Shown here piece by piece: positions 1-13,287 of a stretch of 64,000 bases of DNA. Within the stretch, counting starts at the first letter, position 1, and every line of letters starts with the position of its first letter. The DNA is from Diphasiastrum complanatum (Eukaryota > Streptophyta > Lycopodiopsida > Lycopodiales > Lycopodiaceae): assembly GCA_029204225.1 (NCBI GenBank), contig CM055096.1, positions 31,868,305 through 31,932,304 on the forward strand, in the 5' to 3' direction. Under the pieces are notes generated by a model, which was given only the letters and a program-made list of their open reading frames with translations, ran no database searches and was not told the origin of the DNA. The position numbers and the translations under genes are program-made.

Positions 1-3000
1 TTCATCACTGATATTTACTTCACAATTTGGTATTGAATAACATGGAATTTGGAATGATGGCCAACAAACCACCGATGGCCAGATCATCGCGATTATATAG
101 AATGAATTCTTGCATATGATAGCACCGCTTGTGATTACCAATTGGCCGTGGATCTGTAACGCGATTGAGAGCTTCAATAGCTTCTGGTTTCTGAGTAATT
201 CAGCGCTTATAACATGCATGCTTGATTGCATGTTGAGTACTCATTCTAAAGCATGGTTTGATGTAGTTGGCTGCCCTACAAGAGTGCTCACTATCACACT
301 AATGGGCTTTGATAATGATGAATACTTATTGTATGACATTGATAATAAGTTGTGTATGAGGATACTAATACTATCTACATGTGATAAGCATATTGCTACT
401 ACCAATAAGTCTTCTATAAAGCACTATTGATTACTACGAGCAACGAATCTTGTTTCAGACATGGATAACAACTGATGCTCAACTATGACAACTGTCTCCC
501 TCACTTAACTAACTTGTTGATAGATAACAAGTTCGTTGAAAGATTAAGAACATGTAAAACCTTTGAGAGGAGTTTGAATTTACCATTCTAGAAATCTAAT
601 CTAATAGTTCCTTCACCTTTGATTGTGTGTGGCTATTGTTACCAAGTGAAAATTTTTCTCGATATTGAAAGATGAATAGCTTTGGAACTATTCTTAATGA
701 CTTGTCACATGCTGTGTGAATCAGAAATCAAAGAAGCAAGCCTCATCATTATGTGCATTCTGGTGATTTGCCATCATGAACGCATTTTCATCCACTTTAT
801 GAATAGGGGCTTGATTCACTTATGCATCTACATTGGCCTATTGATTCCACCGCGTCTTCTTGTTATTGTTGAACTTCAGTTTCTTGTAGTCTTGGACCTT
901 GTGATTAGTGCACTTACAATATTTACAATATTATCTTCTTTTCTTGTGTATTGTTCTGTTGATCTTGATTCTGACAAGCCAAATAACGACTAAAGAAGAG
1001 TGGATAGTGGAGTCCTATCCACTACATATTTCGGGTCCAATCCTATAACTCGACATGGCACCTACCAGGTGGATAATGGTGCATTCCATTAGTGCTATGC
1101 CATCAACAACTATAAATAGATTAGTAGATCAGTTCATCTCGATAAGTTCAGTAGTTGTTCTTTAAGTTGTTCATCAAGAGTATTCATTCTTCTTATCCTC
1201 TCTGTTTTGCCATAGGCGTAGACTGATATATAGCATATTTTCCAACAGATGTTTTGACAATCTTTTGAATATTGTTCAAGTCGACAGTCGCTTGAATACT
1301 ATTTGAGTCAAGGTAGTTGACTGTGTGAACTTTGGTGTATTTATTCAGGTCCTTTGTCTACGACATATTCTTTTGCAATATCCCAAATCTAGGACACGGT
1401 CATGGATGTCTGAAAGGATATGACGAGTAATATCTAGTGGCAACTAGATCAAATGGGATTTGAAATTAAATTAAAATTTCAATACTATAACTTTAAACTC
1501 CAAGCCTCTTGCTCTGATTGAAAAAAGACTCGGTCTCAGTCTTACTCGGAAAGGCTTTGTCACCTGGGACCATATCATGAATTTTATCTATTCTCTTAGT
1601 CTCTCTCGCCTTAGGATTGAACTTGGTCTATTTGCTCGCGAATCTAGATTTATGTCCTTTGCCTTTACTCATGATGACCTTGGGTCTCTACCGCTCTTTC
1701 TATTGACTATGATAAGAATTGAATATTTAAGGCCTTGGATAAGAAAGACAAGATCTCCTATTCTTCTATCTATTCTGTTCTATCTATTCTGCTACCAAAG
1801 AGCCTCTCTTCACCTTTTCTTGGTTCAATTCTAAGTGGAGCCTCTTTGATCCTCCCGGTTTGTGGAAATCTAGATTTCCACGTACCCACAAAATTAGAAC
1901 GAGCAAGCTCAGAATCATCTCTCTTAGAATTCTCCAATTCTCCCTCTTTGTGCGAGCAAATTATAGGGGTAGTGTATCTCATGTTTGTTCAAAGTGCAAA
2001 ACTTCATAAGAGGACGTTGCTTATCTACTTTTTCATTGCCATACCCCTCTTTGGAGATCAGTGACTGACTTGTTTATTTCATACTTTCATGTCATATTTA
2101 GAAGATTCAGTCACGATGGTCTGCTAAATGATATTATCTTGGATGATCGATGAAGTTAGGAACAATTTATGGCACTATTTTAGAATTATCACTTTATGAA
2201 ATATTTGTAGATATTCAATGGGATTTTGGAACGCTCTATTACTTTGTTTATGGGGAGTTTGCAAGACTTAGATAATCGACTACAGATCACAGACAATCAG
2301 CAAGTAATCAACAAACAAGTGCAACGCAACAATCAGAGATACAAAAACTAGAAGCAAAAAAAATATGTTTTTGTTTTTCTTGTGAGTGAGTCATTCAGTG
2401 TCTCGCTCATTGGCGGCCTGGCGCCTCTTACAGAATCGCAGTGCTCTTATTCTAATACATATTCTATTGGCATTCTATGTTATATAGATCTCAGTTGGTG
2501 AGATTACAAGATAGATTCAAACCAAATTACAAGAGAGGTTTAACGCTAATCTATTGGTTAGCCACCCCCTGATGACGTTGCTTTGGCGGCTGAGGGGTGA
2601 TAGTACAATCCCCTCACGCTCGTTAAGCTGCAGTCTGCCAACTTGACTTGTCCGACATTTTGGGTTTCTGTCGACCATCGGCCTTCAGCCTTCACGACAT
2701 CTTCGCATTTTGTCTAGTGGTGGATGAGTCCTCGTCTGCCATTTCGATGACTTCGGACACTTCGGGTTCTGGCTGCAGGGGCAAATGTCGGGCACTTCGG
2801 TTACTTTCGTAACTTCGACTTCGGGCACTTCGGGGAATGCCAGGGAATGGTTGCAAAGAGTTCACCATTTCCAACAATATTTGTTTAGATAGAAATAGTA
2901 GGGAATCTGAAAATGGAGACTTTGTCATTTTCCCCTTGCTAATCTTTAGAGAAGCTGAAAACTTTCTCATTTGTAGGTAAATGGTTCTTCTATTTGTACT

Positions 3001-4665
3001 TTGTATAAACTCATTAATCTATGGTTAATTTTCTCGAGAGAAAAAAAAAATCTACATATACCTGTAGAAATCCGCATCCAGGTGAATGAAATTTTAGGTT
3101 TCTAACATGCCTTGCTTCTCTCATCATGTATTCACTTGTTATGGGTTGGGAGTGAGGTGTTGATCTTCTAAAGAGATTCATCTCTATTTGGTTCTGATTA
3201 GTCTATCTTGTGCTCCCTTCTAGCGTCATGTTAGTTAGTTTCTTGGAGTGTCATTATGTTGGTATCAAGGCAAGGCTAAAATGTAGATGGGATAATTACA
3301 AAAAAAAACAATTTTTACATTGATCTTTAAAGGAGGAAGCACTTGGATGTAGAAGCCAATTAGAGTGCTGATTCTCTCAAAGGAGAGATGTTGGATCTTT
3401 AGCACAAAGGAGCTTTCGTGCCCAAGACTAAGATCACTATAAACACAGACTATGCCATATCTTAATGCTCAGACATATGTATTGTCAGAGTAGGAGTGAG
3501 GCGGAGGAAGGGGGAATCCAGGCTCTCTTTACTTGAGCATAATGTTTCGATCTACAAATCCATCATGTTGTGGTTGGTTCAAATGCATTCAGTAGATTAT
3601 TGAAAATTGAAATTGATGTAGGAATACTAGGTTTGCCCACTTTGTGTTTTTGTGGCAAATGAGCAATTGCTGATGTGATGACAAACCTACAATTGTCAGC
3701 TGACAACTGTGAAAATTAAAAGGAGTGCCTTATGGAAGTAATCGTCGACTATAACCAACCGCCATAGCAAAGGACAAGGCGAAACCCTTGATGTGGTGGC
3801 CATCATCAGGAATATTCAAGAAGGAATCAGGCTGATTACAGGCGCATACATTCTATATGTTCAAACATCTGCATAAGTTTTAACCATCTTGTACTTCAAA
3901 TGCTTAAGGCTTCAGCTATTCTCGATTATATGACCTCGAATTGACAAATTATAGCCAACTGATCCAATAAATTATGTACTTCCACGTTGAACTTGTTGTT
4001 AGTATGTGCTCTCAATAATAACACTCATCAAATACTGAAGCACGACTACAACAAACAATTAAACTATCATAAATAAGCAAAATTATTGTCAATACATTGA
4101 TAGTGTAGAGTCATGATAAGTAGAATTATTGCCAATATATCTTGAAAGTCAGGTCATCCAAGACATGACAGTTCCGTAAATTTACAAGCCCCAATGACCA
4201 CTGCCACATGCGAAACCTTATGAGCTTGAGCTTCCAGTCTTCTATAAGACACTTCCAAGATCGCCTGTCGCCATCAATCAGCATCACCATTATGTGATGC
4301 TTTAGCTTGCAATCTTATCTCAATTGTCACTGACACAAGTGTCACAAAGTGAACCACTGAAAATCAAAAGCACTCTCAGATGCTGCATTAAAATACTATT
4401 GATCAAAGCTTTAACTGAAAATCTCACGGCTCCTCACTTGTTGCTGTGACGAAGAAAACCATCCAATAAAAAAGCAAAGTAAAGTAGTGCACTAAAATAC
4501 TCTAGACCAAAAATGATTGTAAAGATATTCCTTGTTCCACCAAGTGCAACAAAAGTCCTTGGGTCATGCTCAATCATTCAGGCCTAGATTTCAGACTGGT
4601 GCACATCGTGCATTGCATATGCCATAATCACTGATCACTGAAAAGCTCGTTTTTAACCATGCATA
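1..4665. other. No recognisable gene (4.7 kb)
   Basis: I see no protein family, RNA gene or retroelement domain here. Open frames are all under about 110 codons and have no recognisable motifs. A TATA-like tataaata lies at 1111-1118 upstream of a pyrimidine-rich stretch, which could be a worn LTR promoter but has no partner copy. A patch of repeated acttcgg words lies at about 2745-2840. The rest is AT-rich, presumably decayed repeat DNA. Confidence 0.5.
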
Positions 4666-4712
4666 CTAGCTTATTGGAAAAGTGAAGAGGAAGAAAGGTA
4701 ATATCAAAAGAT

Positions 4713-5470
4713 ATGCCATTGGATACAAGATGCACAGGCAGAGGAGCACAAGCAAAAGAAAAGTCAACAACACCTCTACCAGCAGAAGTACCAGTACCAC
4801 TAGTCGACTCCCCATTACGATCAGATCAAACTGACTGTTTGCACCATCATGAAGTACCATTTCACATGGGTGAGTCTGAGGTTCCACAATCGGGAGTGCT
4901 TGCAAGTTTGTTAGCTAGCCGCATGGACATATCCTTGAGAGAACTCATGCGGATGGCACCACAAGCAAAAAACATTATGACAAATTGGCTCAACTCATAG
5001 TTGGAACCAACCACAAAGGAGCCCTTATACTATACGGGCTACGAAGGAACAAGCAACGTCCTCCATATTGGGACAACGTGGGAAAGTGAAGAGCACAATA
5101 TCACCTTGCCAATCAAGCATAAAATATTTGAGGATGAAGCAGCAATGGTAGATGGTGGATCAGGTGTAAATTTGATCTCCACTATTTTTTCTTGTATCAG
5201 AAATGGGGTTTGCAAGGATTGAAACCAATAAAATTTGCCATCAATTCAATAGATCAATCTTGTGTAAAACCAAAAGGTGTAGTTGACGACATTCTAGTAA
5301 AAATAGCAGGAATGCAGTCTGTAATCACTTTTGTGGTGATGGACATACAAGAATCCCCTTCTGCATACCGCGTTTTACTAGGAAGACCTTGGTTGAGGAT
5401 CGCGCAACTGGTTCACAACTGGAGAACTGGAAAACTCACCTTAAAAAACAGAGAGCAGGCTGTAAAGGTT
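4713..5470 (+). pseudogene. Ty3-gypsy aspartic protease region, broken
   Basis: This is the start of a decayed plus-strand gypsy pol. The aspartic-protease active-site loop is visible as VDGGSGVNLIS near 5150-5185, the plant gypsy form of D-S/G-G. About 60 residues later comes the flap/C-terminal signature YRVLLGRPWLR at 5365-5400. An in-frame TAG lies at about 4998-5000 and a frame change at about 5190-5215, so no single frame spans the domain. In a live element the protease cleaves gag-pol inside the particle. The sequence before 4713 shows no recognisable gag. Confidence 0.85.
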
Positions 5471-6448
5471 GATCCAACCACATGGGCGGTGAAACCAATT
5501 ACACCAAAAGCTGATGACGGATTGTCCACCACTGATCACACAATTGATCGCCCAAGGCAGGCCAAGGGATCTCATTACGACTCTGAAACAAATATCATGA
5601 GATGGACGGACGCATTGGCAATATTTGACTATATGGCTGGGCATGCTTGTCAACCGGATTCAAATCTAGAACCCAACACATCTTCACCCAAGTGTTATAC
5701 CTTAGACACACCAATCACTTTCGAGGTGAATATGATCAATGTAGCATGGTTGTCTATGGAAACTATTGAGGACCCTGTGGATGATGATTTAGTCCCTTGG
5801 CAACATGCTTTTACCTACAACAAGAAAACTGAGCTGATTGATGAGCAGGTCCTGCAACATATGGATCCAGATTGTTATGGAATGAGGAAAGTACCAGCTC
5901 AGCCACCTCAGAGATCGGCCATGGCAAAATTCTCCAAGATAGATCCACCCAAGACACCTATCAACAAGAAAAATCAGCTGAACAACGATATAGCCAGGTG
6001 ATTCGATGGAGCGACCTACCGGAAGAGGCCATAGCTATGGTGGATATTGATATTCATAACCATGAAGCAAATGTCAAACTGGTTCCCAAGAAAGATGACA
6101 AGGTTGTTACCAACTATGTTGATAAAAAAAAAAAAAGTGTTGGACTCCTTGAAGTCAATCCAATTGGAGCCAGATGCAGCACCATCATTCTCAAGGATGA
6201 CCAAAAACCCAAGGATTACAAGTTGGGCTAAGTTCAACATGCTGAAGAAGGAATCCCGCCGAATGCTAGTTCACGAGATGCCAAAAACCTTCAAGAACTA
6301 TACCTTGGACGATGTGGTAATCATGATGTCGCAAGCACAAAGAGAACCTGACCAAAATCAGGAACTAGCAGAACAAGTCTTCAAAGGACCTGCGTGGACG
6401 CAACCTGTGACTCTAGCTGAGCCAGGTTAAGAAGAGAAGATCATATAT
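5471..6448 (+). pseudogene. Gypsy pol linker between protease and RT
   Basis: This stretch continues in pieces of open frame (5192-6001, then 5872-6231 and 6047-6430) and is the spacer common between protease and reverse transcriptase in plant gypsy elements. It has no conserved domain I recognise. A run of A at 6124-6137 coincides with one frame change. The spacer ends just before the RT N-terminal motif, which begins with the EQLTPTQVNRLRALF stretch. It is interpretable only through its neighbours. Confidence 0.6.
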
Positions 6449-7290
6449 GTGGGAGAACAACTGACACCCACCCAAGTCAACAGACTACGTGCATTATTTG
6501 TGGAATACAAAGACTGCTTCACATGGAATTACAAGGATCTGATGGGTATACCACCAACCGTAGTCCAACATACTATACCCTTGGTGGATGGAGCAGTCCC
6601 CAAGGTGAGCCGCTACCATTGCTGCAACCCGAACTATACGGAATCGATCAAGCAAGAGTTGTAAATTACTTGATGCTGATTTCATTTATGAAATCGAGCA
6701 CACAGAGTGGGTATCACCGATAGTCATAGTACCCAAGAAGAACGACAAAATGCAAATATGTGTGAACCTGAAAGCGTTAAATGCACTTACCAAGAAGGAT
6801 CATTTTCTCCTTACCATTTACGGAAAGTGTTTTGGACAGAGTAGCAGGAGCAGAAGCCTACAATTTTCTAGACGGTTTCATGACTACAATCAGGTGAAAA
6901 TAGCACCGGACGATCAACACAAGACAACATTTGCCACTGAATGGAAAACATATGCCTATAACGTGATGTGGTTTGGACTTTGTAATGCCCCAAGCACCTT
7001 CCAACGAGTTATGCAAATGACATTCAAAGAGTATTTGCAAAAATTTCTGGAGATCTTCCTGGATGATTTGTGCATGCACGGACCTAACTATGAGCACTTA
7101 TCCAACTTGAAAAAGGTATTGAAGAAATGTCGTGAATACCAGATCTCCTTGAACCCAAAAAAGTGTGGGTGACACATGGCCTCATATTAGGCCATATTGT
7201 ATCAAGACACGGAATCGCCAATGATCTATCAAAGATCAGGATCATTGTCGATCTACCACCTCCAGGGATGATTTGCGGAGTCTACGTATT
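6449..7290 (+). pseudogene. Ty3-gypsy reverse transcriptase, frameshifted
   Basis: RT domain order is visible across several frames: the N-terminal TPTQVNRLRALF...WNYKDLMGI stretch, VSPIVIVPKKN (6700-6750), ICVNLKALN (6755-6785), FATEW.TYAYNVMWFGLCNAPSTFQRVMQ (6930-7015) and the catalytic box FLDDL (about 7050-7070, YVDD equivalent). Thumb residues LKKVLKKCREYQISLNPKKC follow. Frames change near 6665, 6725 and 7170. The palm motifs are otherwise well kept, so the copy is old but not ancient. It synthesised element cDNA when active. Confidence 0.9.
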
Positions 7291-7809
7291 TATGGGTCAT
7301 GCTAATTACTATTAGATCTTCATTCTAGATTTTGCAGAGTTAGCACAGCCAATCTACAAGCTCACAACGGAACCACATTGGATGGAGGAGGCCCTACATG
7401 CTTTCCAGAAGCTTAAAGATGCATTGGTATTAGCACCAATATTACGTCCACCCAATTGGTCCATAGAGTTTATGTGCATACAGACGCATCAAAGTATGCA
7501 ATAGGAGTAGTCTTAACCCAGCTAGGAGAATACAAAAAGGATTTTCCAATCCGATTAATTACTAGCCAGCAGCTCAGTGATTTAGAGATAAACTATTCGA
7601 CCATCGAACGGGAGACACTGGCTATGATCTATGCGGTTAAGAAATTTTGACACTATTTGATGGCCACCCATTTTGCCTTTTATACGGACCATCAACCCTT
7701 GATTTACCTTGTAAATAAAACTTGCAACATAGGGAGGATCGCTCGCTTGTTACTTTTGTTGTTGGAGTTTGATTTTCGGATTGTCATGCGCAAGGGAAAG
7801 TAGCATTAT
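7291..7809 (+). pseudogene. Gypsy RT connection and RNase H domain, broken
   Basis: The RT connection (FMGHANYY-like, 7288-7315) leads into RNase H: HTDASKYAIGVVLTQ at 7470-7520 carries the first catalytic Asp, STIERETLAMIYAVKKF at 7600-7648 the Glu, and FYTDHQPLIYL at 7678-7705 the next Asp. A TGA follows KKF at 7648-7650 and a TAG interrupts KGK.HYMADH at about 7801. It is the same lineage as the minus-strand RNase H at 47.6-48.0 kb, which shares FAFYTDHQPL and RKGK.HY.ADHV. Confidence 0.88.
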
Positions 7810-8395
7810 ATGGCAGATCATGTGACACAAATCAAGAGAAAGGAGACTTCAGCCCTACCTGATGATGAGCTACCAGATGATGCCTTATTTTACATTGACA
7901 TTGTACAAGAATGGGCTGCTGACATTGTTGAGTATCTTATGCGGGGCCAACCAGACAAATCCTTATCCAAGGCAGAACTGCGGAAGTTAAGTCTAAAAGC
8001 TCAACCTTATCAACTGATTGTCGACCAATTATATCGAATGGGAGAAGATAAAATCCTTTGAAGATGTATTCTTCCACACAAGGCCACCCACATTATTTCA
8101 ATTTCGCATGAAGGGGTGGCGGTCATTTTGCATCCGACATAACAGTTCGCAAAATCTTGCAATCAGGATGCTGATGGCCAACGATTCATAAAGATATGGA
8201 TGAATACTCGAAGAAATGCGATGTGTGCCAGAGAGCTAGAACACCAACACAATTGAACTATGACCTTTTACATCCAGTTCTAGCTCAAGCACCATTCGAA
8301 AAATGGGGATTGAACTATATCGGTCCAATTCATCCTGCTGCAAGAAGTTCACAAGCCTGATATAGTATCGTGGCCACGGACTATCTCACCAAGTG
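7810..8395 (+). pseudogene. Gypsy integrase N-terminal half, truncated
   Basis: After a linker (ALPDDELPDDALFYID...QPYQLIVDQLYRMG) comes the integrase zinc domain, with CDVCQRARTPTQ at about 8220-8250. The core begins with WGLNYIGPIHP (8305-8335); the first catalytic Asp of the DDE triad, normally D-(F/Y)-I-G-P, reads N. The frame is stopped by TGA at about 8358 and similarity ends at TDYLTKW, about 8395, where an unrelated LTR begins. This copy cannot integrate. Confidence 0.85.
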
Positions 8396-8866
8396 GGAGT
8401 TAGAAATCATTTTTGATTTAATTCATTAGTATAAGCTCTAAATGTGATGATGTAATTATTGTACAATTTATTTGGTTTACTGTATATGGTTGTGATCGGG
8501 ACGTGACCCGTTAGGATATATTGATCGGGCACTGATCCCGTAGCTAGCTACTTGGGTTAGTCGAGTAGCCACACATAGGAAGAATTAGCCTGTACATAGT
8601 TATTTATAGTACTTGTTATACTTGGGGGCATGTCCCAAGTTTGTTGGTCGAATTTGGCCATATTGGGCCCGACCTTAGTTTGACAGGTGGTAGGCCAATT
8701 TTAGGACACCTGCCTTTTCATGTAGTTTTTGAATACTCTATATGTACAGTGTTTCTTTTAATCTATGAACTTTTGTTGTGCCATCTTTGAGAGCTTATGA
8801 CGAGTGGCTATGGTGATTGTGTGGTGTGATCTGCATACTACACTAGATTCTATCGGAATTTCAACT
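8396..8866 (+). mobile_element. LTR (5' type) inserted in gypsy integrase
   Basis: Gypsy coding similarity stops abruptly at about 8395. About 470 bp later lies a perfect plant retrotransposon primer site, so the intervening block is read as a 5' LTR. A terminal CA can be placed at 8862-8863. The left end is less certain because no clean TG is visible at the coding breakpoint. I found no second copy in the window, so the 3' LTR is lost or outside. Confidence 0.55.
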
Positions 8867-8878
8867 TGGTATCAGAGC
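8867..8878 (+). other. Primer binding site, initiator-Met tRNA
   Basis: The 12-base tggtatcagagc is complementary to the 3' end of plant initiator-Met tRNA, the usual minus-strand cDNA primer for copia and many other plant LTR elements. It sits just downstream of the proposed LTR. Confidence 0.85.
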
Positions 8879-11800
8879 TGCAGGGTGATGTAGGTATGCA
8901 CGATCTGCTGGAGCTATGGGATAGCGTCTTTCACCAGAAGAAATAGCACTCAAAGCGTCTAAGGAGAGAGGACTCCATACAAAGAGTATAGACAGTCTGG
9001 ATGGCTGGAGACAACAAAGTTCCTTCGATCGGAGCTTCGGGGAAGATAAGAACGATCGTCGTAGGTGGATTCCGGGGAGAATTCACAAAAAATCTTGCAG
9101 TTTCGATGGTTTCGGGGAAATCATCGGTGGTGGCTTAGTTATTCACTGTGTGGACAGTCGTTTGGTGCAACGGGGCTTGCAAGAGATTTGCAAAGAACAG
9201 TGACAGAGAGCCATAGCAATTTACAGGGTCAGATTGGGTGGAAAATTGAGAAAATTTTTCAGTTTCGTGGGGTGTTGAAGGATTTTTGAGAAAATCGACT
9301 TGTTTGCAGTCAATATCGCACCAATCAGAGAGCCGTAAATTGCATCGTATGCCTTGAGGGAGGGCAACCTCATCCAAGCAAAGAAATTGCAAGAAGAACC
9401 ACTAGAAAATGTGGAAAAATGCCCAAAATATCCTTCTCTTCAAAGTTTCTAGGGTTTACAGATGGAAAATCATGGATCTCTCTTTCCACATAACTATTTC
9501 TAGAGCTGTAAAAGGCCAGTCGAGGGCGCCCTGGTACTGTGAAGATGGCTGTAAGAGGCCGTGGGCGGCCATGGAGAGGCAAGGGAGATGGATCAATGTT
9601 TAGTGGTGGCTGCCATAGCAAGGAGCAAGAAAAACCTTGCAAAGATGAGGAAGAAGGGAGGATGGAGCGCGGACAACACTCGCGAACGTCCAGCCCTGTT
9701 GGAGCGCCAGCGTATTGAGGGTGCTAGCGAACTTAGGAATATTCTTCGGTGCGCAGGGGTAGGCAGAGCCGTAGGATGAGGCTCCATCAAGATCGACGGC
9801 TGATATTAAATACTCGGAGAGTATTGTGAGCCTTTGGATGGTGAACCACCATTGGATGGTGAGATAAAGGGCTCATGAAAGGTTGAAGGGGTCTAAAGGG
9901 CCAGTGGGGCCTTCAACTTCAACAAAAATTTTTAGTTTAAAATACTGGAAGGGACCCGAAGTCCAGAATGGACTTTACTTCATTAAAAATCCTCAAAATA
10001 AAGATACAGTTCATTTTTGCAAGGCAAATTGGTTTTGGGGCTATCTTTGGCTAGAGGGCACCTTTTTTGGCCATCCTTGGGCCAAAATTACCTCTGAAAT
10101 TGGCTGCTCAGAGCCAGCAGACAGTGCAATGTCATAGAGCAGGGAGAAACATGTTTCAGGGTGTTTTCGTCACCATTCTATTGAGCAGAGTGCGGGTGAT
10201 CTACTGATGGGCTACATTCGCTATTTGGGTACCGTAGGGCCAAATTTGGGGCTATTTTTGGCTAGTGAAACCTGCTACAGGGCAGTATATTGAGGCATTA
10301 TTGCTTCAGAATCATTACTACCTACTCTTGACAGGGTAACAAAGTGTTTGGAGGTGGTAAATGCAGTATGGGGGCGAATGGTAGTGGAATTGTGTGGAGA
10401 AAGCTAGTTTTTGGCGACGGAAGTGCAGTTTGGCGATGTGACTACTCATCATTGGCAACAATTTTGAGAGGGCAAGCAATCATTGGTGAGAGATAGGCAT
10501 GGTATGCCGGTTACAGGTGAGAAAATCTTGTGATCAGGTTCAACTCTTGGGGTTCAAACCAACCAACATCAAGTGGCACTTTGGGCGAACGCTCTCACAA
10601 GCATGATCGGCAGTGGCATTGTCGAGTCAGGTGATAGCTACATTGACACACGCATCTGTATCTTGGAAATTTTTCTTTCGGAGGTAAATATGAGCTAGCT
10701 TGGAGGTATACACATTTTGGTGGTCACAGGTGATGGAAGTGCAAGGTGGTGCCAGTTGGAAGCCATTGGGCAAGATAGCGGACTTGCATTGGATGAGTTG
10801 TGTGTGGGACACACAGAGGATGAAGAAAGGGTCAATAATCACACTTTGGAGACTCTTGGTGAGTGGTGAGTGTGATGATTTTGCGATTTTGCAGTCGGTG
10901 AGTCAATTTTGATCAAGCCATTTTAGCTGTGGAGCAGTGTATCAGGTTTGTCATCGGAGAGATACACTTCAACTGCCTATTCTAGGTAAGTCAAGTCAAT
11001 TTGCCATATCAGTATTGCATCAGGGATGCAGATTCCAATGATGACAGGGTGTAGATCGTTTGATTTGGGCCATGGAAGATTCCACAGGTTCACTTGGAGG
11101 GATATTGGCATGCACAGTCATGTGAGGGACTTGATGTTGGCTTTGGAGTTTACATCTCAGTGTATTCTCAGGAAGTGGCTTGGAACCATTCATAGGAACA
11201 GCTTGGAGCTAGTTTGGGGGAATACAGCTGGGCACTACAGAGTAGATGCTTGGATCTTTGTGATCAAGGATGGCATTGGAATACCTAGTAGCGATAGCAC
11301 TGCAGGATGACATGGGATGATCATCAAGGGGCAGCTATTTCATATTGTACTTGAGTCATTGGCATGGACATGACTTACAGGTGGGATTCATGATGGAATC
11401 ATAAAGTTGCAAATCCAAATGGGCAAAGTGTGAAGCTTCGAGAGCCAGCTCTATGTTGGAGAGCTGATGGAGATTGCACACTTGGGTGTGATCGGAGGGA
11501 AAACACTATGGTGAGTGTTTTGCTAGTGATCTACTATACGGGACACTGATGGCGAGGATTTCATGGTGTGCTCATTTGGGAGTACAGGTTGGCATTACAG
11601 CATGAGGCCAGTCATTGGCATTGGCATTGATGGGGAGGCATCCACCATCACATGTGTGGATAAGCTATCTATAGCTTTCATGCATTTGGTTGTATTTGCA
11701 GGAGTCTAGGCTTGGAACAGGTGTTGGAATTTCCATGGTGTAGATTCTCAGGTGGTGAGATCATGGGAAAGCCTGGAGGAAGTCACTCAGAGCCATATAC

Positions 11801-12239
11801 CTCAATACGATCAGAGAGACAGTAGTCTCAAGATCCCATGAGCGGCGACTCAGGGACAAGCTTGCGTTGGCATGGTGTCGGGTGGCACATAGCCAGGGAG
11901 AGAGAGCATATGCTAGGAGCCAGGTAGAGCAGGTAATGCTTTGGAGTTCGGCTTGTCTAGCAGGATAGTGACCAGGATTGGAGACATCAGGTGAGCATAG
12001 TATGTGGATGACAAGTCCATTGGGGTGGCACTCAGGGAGATGCTACAGTTGCTCATGTATGATATGCCGTTTGATGTATGGACGATGTTCTTCAGCTAGT
12101 GCATCATGTGGTGACCTAGGGATGAGTCAAGCCTACTTGGAGGTAGAGCCATCAAGGGTAACACCAAGCAACAATTTGCCGCTAGTCCTGTTTTGTTTGC
12201 CATCTCCGCTTTCTACCTAGTTAACAAGATCCATGGTTT
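8879..12239. other. Non-coding interior of LTR element (3.4 kb)
   Basis: No reverse transcriptase, integrase, protease or gag motif is visible in any frame across this stretch. Composition is richer in G and T than the surroundings, with recurrent ggcattgg/cattggcat words at 10.6-11.7 kb. The longest frames (84-94 codons) have no recognisable features. Its position after an LTR and primer site suggests the interior of a non-autonomous, LARD-like element or a long leader. Inference only. Confidence 0.4.
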
Positions 12240-13287
12240 TGTTCCTCAGGTTGAGTCTGTCTTGTCTGTCTATGAAGATGTGGCACCTGCCGAATCTTCA
12301 CGACTAACCATCGATGGGTATGCAGCGAGGTCATAATTCTTGACTCGCCTTCCATGTCACGTCACCGTACTAGACAACCAACGCCAGCTACGCTACCACC
12401 CCCCACTGCCACACGCTCTGCACTACCCATTCCCCCTTCCATTGATGCTTCCCTAGTCTTTGCTTCCTCACAGGGACAGTTTGTGACCATTGGGGACACC
12501 ATCCCAATCACAGCTGCCCAGGCCGCCTCACCTCGATAAATGCAAGCAATCTCACCAAATATACAAGCTTTCATGGATATGTTTGATGATTCCGATCCTT
12601 TGGGAAAAATGAAATTTTTGTGATGCCTCAGAGCCCAGGACCCTTTTCGAACAAGTCCATGATAGCACTAATTTGTGTGATTCATCTTTTCAGATCGATC
12701 ACCAAGATCAACCAGATCAGGGCACCAGACACTATTAGGGTCGTTCATGTGGTTAAACCATCGAAGAAGTTCGATGCCACATTGCTTGATGGTTATGAAG
12801 AAGAAGAACTGGCACGATCTCAACGCGAAACTAGCACCGCACCTGTAGTTCATGTTCCTGTTGTTGTTGCTGCTACAACCGCAGCAACTATGGATTCTGG
12901 CAACGCACTAGGTTTAGTCAATAACCTTGCGCGAGTGATCCAGACCATGTTGGATGAGAAGAAGGACATGGACAAAAGAATATCCGAGTTGGGATCAAGA
13001 ACACTTTGATCAACCGAAAGGTGATTCAACTGACTCAGGAGCTAAAGATCACCAAACAACATGAAGCAAAGTCCGAAGCTGAGATGAAGAAAGCCCAACA
13101 ATCAGCCGAAACATTGGAAGGCTATGTGGCTACTTTTCAAAATACCCTCATGACCGCGCAAGATCAAGTGGACAAGGCTGTCCAAGATGCCAAACAACAA
13201 GTGTTGCTATTTCAGGGGCAGTTGGACATGGCTATAGATGTTCTCTCTTCATTTCAATACAAGCAGGTTGGCCCTCTTATGGAATGA
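12240..13287 (+). pseudogene. Retroelement ORF: P/T-rich linker plus coiled coil
   Basis: Reading plus-strand frames in order gives a short hydrophobic-start segment (FAISAFYLVNKIHGFVPQVES, 12.20-12.30 kb), a Pro/Thr/Ala-rich linker (12354-12539), then an Ala/Gln/Lys-rich heptad region (12870-13285) containing MLDEKKDMDKRISELGS and QVDKAVQDAKQQVLLFQGQL, predicted as coiled coil, ending at a stop at 13285-13287. Stops and frame changes lie near 12330, 12538 and 13008. The same architecture recurs on the minus strand at 34.3/40.7-42.2 kb and, reordered, at 48.2-49.9 kb. I do not recognise a named family; retroelement gag-like or env-position ORF is the best guess. Confidence 0.5.

Noticed and set aside
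1735-2064. 109-codon Ser/Leu-rich plus-strand frame at 1.7-2.1 kb
   Set aside because: I considered organellar or membrane-protein origin but could match no family, and the overlapping opposite-strand frame is equally open.
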